Source: Uruburuella testudinis (GTDB lineage: Bacteria > Pseudomonadota > Gammaproteobacteria > Burkholderiales > Neisseriaceae). Taken from it: a stretch of DNA of 64,000 nucleotides. The notes beneath the pieces are model-generated. The model was given only the letters and a program-made list of their open reading frames with translations. It ran no database searches and was not told where the DNA came from. The stretch is taken from the NCBI RefSeq assembly GCF_022870865.1, contig NZ_CP091508.1, positions 124,001-188,000 of the forward strand, read 5' to 3'. Within the stretch, counting starts at the first letter, position 1. Each line of letters starts with the position of its first letter. This document shows positions 61,400-64,000 of this stretch, one piece after another. The position numbers and the translations under genes are program-made.

Positions 61400-62401
61400 T
61401 CAAAGTGTTTGGCGCACCGTTTCGGCGATGCCCTTGCCCGTGGGCAGGTAGGCTTTTTCCAGTGGTGCCGAGAAAGGCACGGGCGTGTGCGGCGGGGAAA
61501 CCATGCGGATGCCGGATTTGAGCGTGCCAAACAGCGCTTGGCACACTTGTGCGGAAATATCGGTGGCGATGTTGCAGCGCGGGCTGGCTTCATCCACCAC
61601 CACCAGACGGCCGGTTTTTTCCACCGATCGGAACACGGTGTCGATATCCAGCGGCGAGAGTGTGCGCAAGTCGATCACTTCCACATCCACCCCTTCTTTT
61701 TCCAGCAGCTTGGCCGCTTCGAGGCTGCGGTGTACCATCATGCCGTAGGTTACAATGGTGGCGTCTTTGCCTTCGCGCACAATGTTGGCTTTGCCGAACT
61801 CAATCACATATTCGCCTTCGGGCACTTCGCCTTTCATGCTGTAAAGCGCTTTGTGTTCGCAGAAAATCACCGGATCGTTGTCGCGCACGGCTTGGGCGAG
61901 CAGGCCTTTGGCATCGGCCGGGGTGGAAGGGCACACCACTTTCAGGCCGGGAATATGGGTAAACATCGGTGTGAGCATCTGGCTGTGTTGGGCGGCGGCG
62001 CTGAAGCCCGCACCCACCAGCGCCCGAATCACCACCGGCGTTTCGGCCTTGCCGCCGAACATATAGCGGAACTTGGCGGCCTGATTCAAAATCTGGTCGA
62101 AACACACGCCGACAAAATCAATAAACATCAATTCGGCAATCGGGCGCATACCGCAAGTGGCCGCGCCGATGGCCGCGCCCACATAAGCGGCTTCAGAAAG
62201 CGGCGCATCGAGCAGGCGGTCGCCATATTTGCCATACAGGCCTTTGGTGGCGCCGAGCACGCCGCCCCAGGCATCTTTTTCGCCGTCGGCACCGAAACCG
62301 CCGACAATGTCTTCGCCGATCATAATCACGGTTTCATCGCGCGCCATTTCCAAATCGATGGCCTCATTGATGGCCTGTTTCAAGGTGATTCTTCGTTCCA
62401 T
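61400..62401 (-). CDS. acoB: acetoin dehydrogenase-type E1 component, beta subunit
   Basis: 333 residues. Transketolase pyrimidine-binding and C-terminal domains typical of E1-beta subunits: MERRITLKQAINEAIDLEMA, GEDIVGGFGADGEKDAWGGV, and late LVVVDEASPRCNIATDISAQ. It acts with the alpha subunit in TPP-dependent decarboxylation or cleavage of a 2-oxo acid or acetoin. CAAAGGAGC lies upstream of the ATG. The neighbourhood (acoX-acoA-acoB-lipoyl) points to acetoin rather than pyruvate. Confidence 0.9.
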   Translation of the reverse strand: MERRITLKQAINEAIDLEMARDETVIMIGEDIVGGFGADGEKDAWGGVLGATKGLYGKYGDRLLDAPLSEAAYVGAAIGAATCGMRPIAELMFIDFVGVCFDQILNQAAKFRYMFGGKAETPVVIRALVGAGFSAAAQHSQMLTPMFTHIPGLKVVCPSTPADAKGLLAQAVRDNDPVIFCEHKALYSMKGEVPEGEYVIEFGKANIVREGKDATIVTYGMMVHRSLEAAKLLEKEGVDVEVIDLRTLSPLDIDTVFRSVEKTGRLVVVDEASPRCNIATDISAQVCQALFGTLKSGIRMVSPPHTPVPFSAPLEKAYLPTGKGIAETVRQTL

Positions 62402-62440
62402 GATATTGCTCCTTTGTTGGTTTTTTCAGACGGCCTGTAA

Positions 62441-63418
62441 TCAATAAGACACATACACATCGGTGAGCAGCTCTTCTACAGCCGGCTGCGGTGCGGCTTT
62501 GGCTTCCTGCACCGAACGCTCGATTAATTCGGCCACCTCCTTATCGACATCATCCAGCTGGGCGCCGTCGAGCATGCCCGCTTCGGTGACCCGTTGGCGG
62601 AAGATTTTCAGGCAGTCGTGGTGTTCGCGCAGATTGTTCACTTCGCCCTCGGGGCGGTAGGTTTGCGCGTCGCCCTCAAAGTGGCCGTAAAAGCGGTTGG
62701 TTTTGCATTCGATTAAGGCCGGGCCGCCGCCGTTGCGGGCGCGGCGGATGATTTCGCCGGCAGCTTCGTATACGGCGAAAAAATCGTTGCCGTCAACGGT
62801 AACGCCGGGCACGCCGAAGCCGATGCCGCGGTCGACATAGCTGCTGGAAGCGGTGGCGTAATCGCGGCCGGTAGATTCGGCATAGCCGTTGTTTTCAATC
62901 ACAAAAATCACTGGCAGATTCCATACTGCCGCCAGATTGAGGCTTTCCAAAACCGTGCCTTGGTTGGCACCGCCGTCGCCGCAGAAGGTTACCGCCACAT
63001 CGCCGTTGCCGCGGTATTTGGCCGCCAGCGCCGCCCCGCAGACCAGCGGTGCGCCGGCGCCCAAAATACCGTTGGCGCCCATCATGCCTTTCGACAAATC
63101 GGCAATGTGCATCGAGCCGCCTTTGCCGTGGCACACGCCGTCGTAGCGGCCGTAAATCTCTTTCATCATGCCGACAACGTAGACACCTTTGGCAATACAA
63201 TGGCCGTGGCCGCGGTGGGTGCTGGCGATGCGGTCGTTGTCGGTGAGGTTCTGCATCACGCCCACAGCGGTGGCTTCTTCGCCGGCGTAAAGATGCACAA
63301 AGCCGGGAATATCGCCGCGTGAAAAGTCGATGTGCAGCCGTTCTTCAAATTCGCGGATGGTTTTCATCTTGCGGTATACCTCGAGCAGCTCGTTGTTGTT
63401 TAATGCGGTTTGGCTCAT
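62441..63418 (-). CDS. acoA: acetoin dehydrogenase-type E1 component, alpha subunit
   Basis: 325 residues. TPP-binding motif GDGGANQG (147-154) to NN (176-177), with the phosphate-loop and E1-alpha region HRGHGHCIAKGVYVVGMMKE and GKGGSMHIADLSKGMMGANG. It is of the AcoA/PdhA family, single-domain size. The start overlaps the acoX stop (ATGA), so they are translated together. AAGGAG precedes the ATG within the acoX coding end. Confidence 0.9.
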   Translation of the reverse strand: MSQTALNNNELLEVYRKMKTIREFEERLHIDFSRGDIPGFVHLYAGEEATAVGVMQNLTDNDRIASTHRGHGHCIAKGVYVVGMMKEIYGRYDGVCHGKGGSMHIADLSKGMMGANGILGAGAPLVCGAALAAKYRGNGDVAVTFCGDGGANQGTVLESLNLAAVWNLPVIFVIENNGYAESTGRDYATASSSYVDRGIGFGVPGVTVDGNDFFAVYEAAGEIIRRARNGGGPALIECKTNRFYGHFEGDAQTYRPEGEVNNLREHHDCLKIFRQRVTEAGMLDGAQLDDVDKEVAELIERSVQEAKAAPQPAVEELLTDVYVSY

Positions 63419-64000
63419 GATGTTTCTCCTTGTGAAACGGGGTGGGCGGTGAGGCGGTGCCGGGCGGCATAGTGCAGCGCGGCTGCCGTGTCTACCGTGT
63501 AGAAAGCGTTTTCCTGCAAACTGATTTCGATGCGCTCGTGTGTGCGAAAAGCGATTTCACGTTCGCCGTCGAGTGCAATCAGGCCGTTTTGGCCGCTTAA
63601 GGTATAAAGGCCGTCTGAAAACAAACGTGTGCAGGCTGCCACGGTAATGGTTTTGACCGTGCCCGGCGCCATTACCGCCTGCAATGCCACGGCGGCTTGG
63701 GCAGCGGCATGTTCGCCGGCGGGCGGGATCAGTTCGAGCACCAGGCCGCCCGCTTCATGGCGGTCGAGCGGGTGCAGCATAGCGGCAATGGCAGACAGGC
63801 CGACGGCTTCCACTGAAGCTTGGGTAACGACGATGGTGCGCAAGGTATCGGCATCGCCGATGGCTTTGGCACCGAGCATGCGTTCGTTGAGAATGGCGGC
63901 ATCAATCAGCGCCAAATCGTGTTGCAACAAAGTGTTGTCGGCACCGAAGCGGCGGATATGCAGGCATTTGTTGCGGCGGACGGCAGCTTCAGCAGGGATT
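63415..64000 (-). CDS. acoX: AcoX-like protein (ATP-NAD kinase-like), N-terminus beyond the window
   Basis: The frame is open to the right window edge, so only the C-terminal about 195 residues are seen. The sequence (NERMLGAKAIGDADTLRTIV, then LVLELIPPAGEHAAAQAAV and LFSDGLYTLSGQNG) matches the ATP-NAD/AcoX family that precedes acoA in acetoin operons. Its function is not established. A DUS is read in frame (FSDGLYTL near 63605). A TTG at 63930 is an internal codon, not the start. The 4-bp overlap with acoA shows coupling. Confidence 0.75.
   Translation of the reverse strand, partial: IPAEAAVRRNKCLHIRRFGADNTLLQHDLALIDAAILNERMLGAKAIGDADTLRTIVVTQASVEAVGLSAIAAMLHPLDRHEAGGLVLELIPPAGEHAAAQAAVALQAVMAPGTVKTITVAACTRLFSDGLYTLSGQNGLIALDGEREIAFRTHERIEISLQENAFYTVDTAAALHYAARHRLTAHPVSQGETS

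Overview
The window is chromosomal DNA of a Neisseriaceae bacterium, most likely a Neisseria or close relative. The main evidence is the very large number of DNA uptake sequences (DUS) of the AG dialect (AGGCCGTCTGAA). Most occur as inverted pairs that act as intergenic terminators; a few lie inside genes. Only three AT-dialect copies (ATGCCGTCTGAA) were seen, at about 34.04, 36.52 and 55.14 kb. The gene content (dinG, fhs, orn, rsgA, ftsY, hrpA, uvrD, prlC, lysS, pgi, sstT, tamAB) is typical betaproteobacterial housekeeping, and the protein sequences read as Neisseria-like.

Layout. 0-6 kb: 3' part of a SEC-C protein, a small membrane protein, dinG, an EamA permease and fhs. 6.6-10.4 kb: a four-gene Anbu cluster (circularly permuted ATP-grasp, short alpha-E, transglutaminase, proteasome-like Anbu peptidase). 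10.5-20.6 kb: orn, rsgA, an orphan LytTR regulator, ftsY, an M16 pair (one catalytic, one without the zinc motif) and an ABC-2 exporter. 20.6-29.3 kb: an FUSC-type membrane protein, hrpA with DUS-derived insertions, and a cysteine-rich RTX protein. 29.4-34.0 kb: initiator tRNA followed by a decayed satellite or integrative element (integrase remnant, AlpA-type regulator, PrimPol with a broken VirE-like part, small unknown genes, an iteron-rich putative origin). 34-38.3 kb: DASS transporter, Mn-type superoxide dismutase, TSUP permease and a frameshifted 2-oxoglutarate oxygenase. 38.5-49.5 kb: uvrD, a DUF3800 protein, an MscS channel, prlC, two identical tRNA-Lys genes, lysS, an AGCS symporter and an alanine-rich lipoprotein. 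49.6-59 kb: pgi, sstT, tamA-tamB. 59.1-60 kb: an IS630-family element with a frameshifted transposase. 60.1-64 kb: an acetoin-dehydrogenase-type operon (acoX-acoA-acoB-free lipoyl protein) with a lipoate ligase-like gene beside it.

Two dispersed inverted-terminal-repeat families punctuate the window. Family 1 is about 160 bp with ends TAGGGTGTCCTGACCATTC; there are five copies plus remnants. Three genes (orn, the first M16 peptidase, the ABC ATPase) end in a TAG that is the edge of the element. Family 2 (ends TACCCATTCACAAAAGTAAGC-like, six copies) is more variable inside. Neither encodes a protein, so both look like MITE-type elements mobilised in trans.

The most system-like parts are the Anbu/ATP-grasp/alpha-E/transglutaminase cluster, the iteron-bearing degenerate satellite, the family-1 elements that supply stop codons, and the aco operon with a free-standing lipoyl domain.
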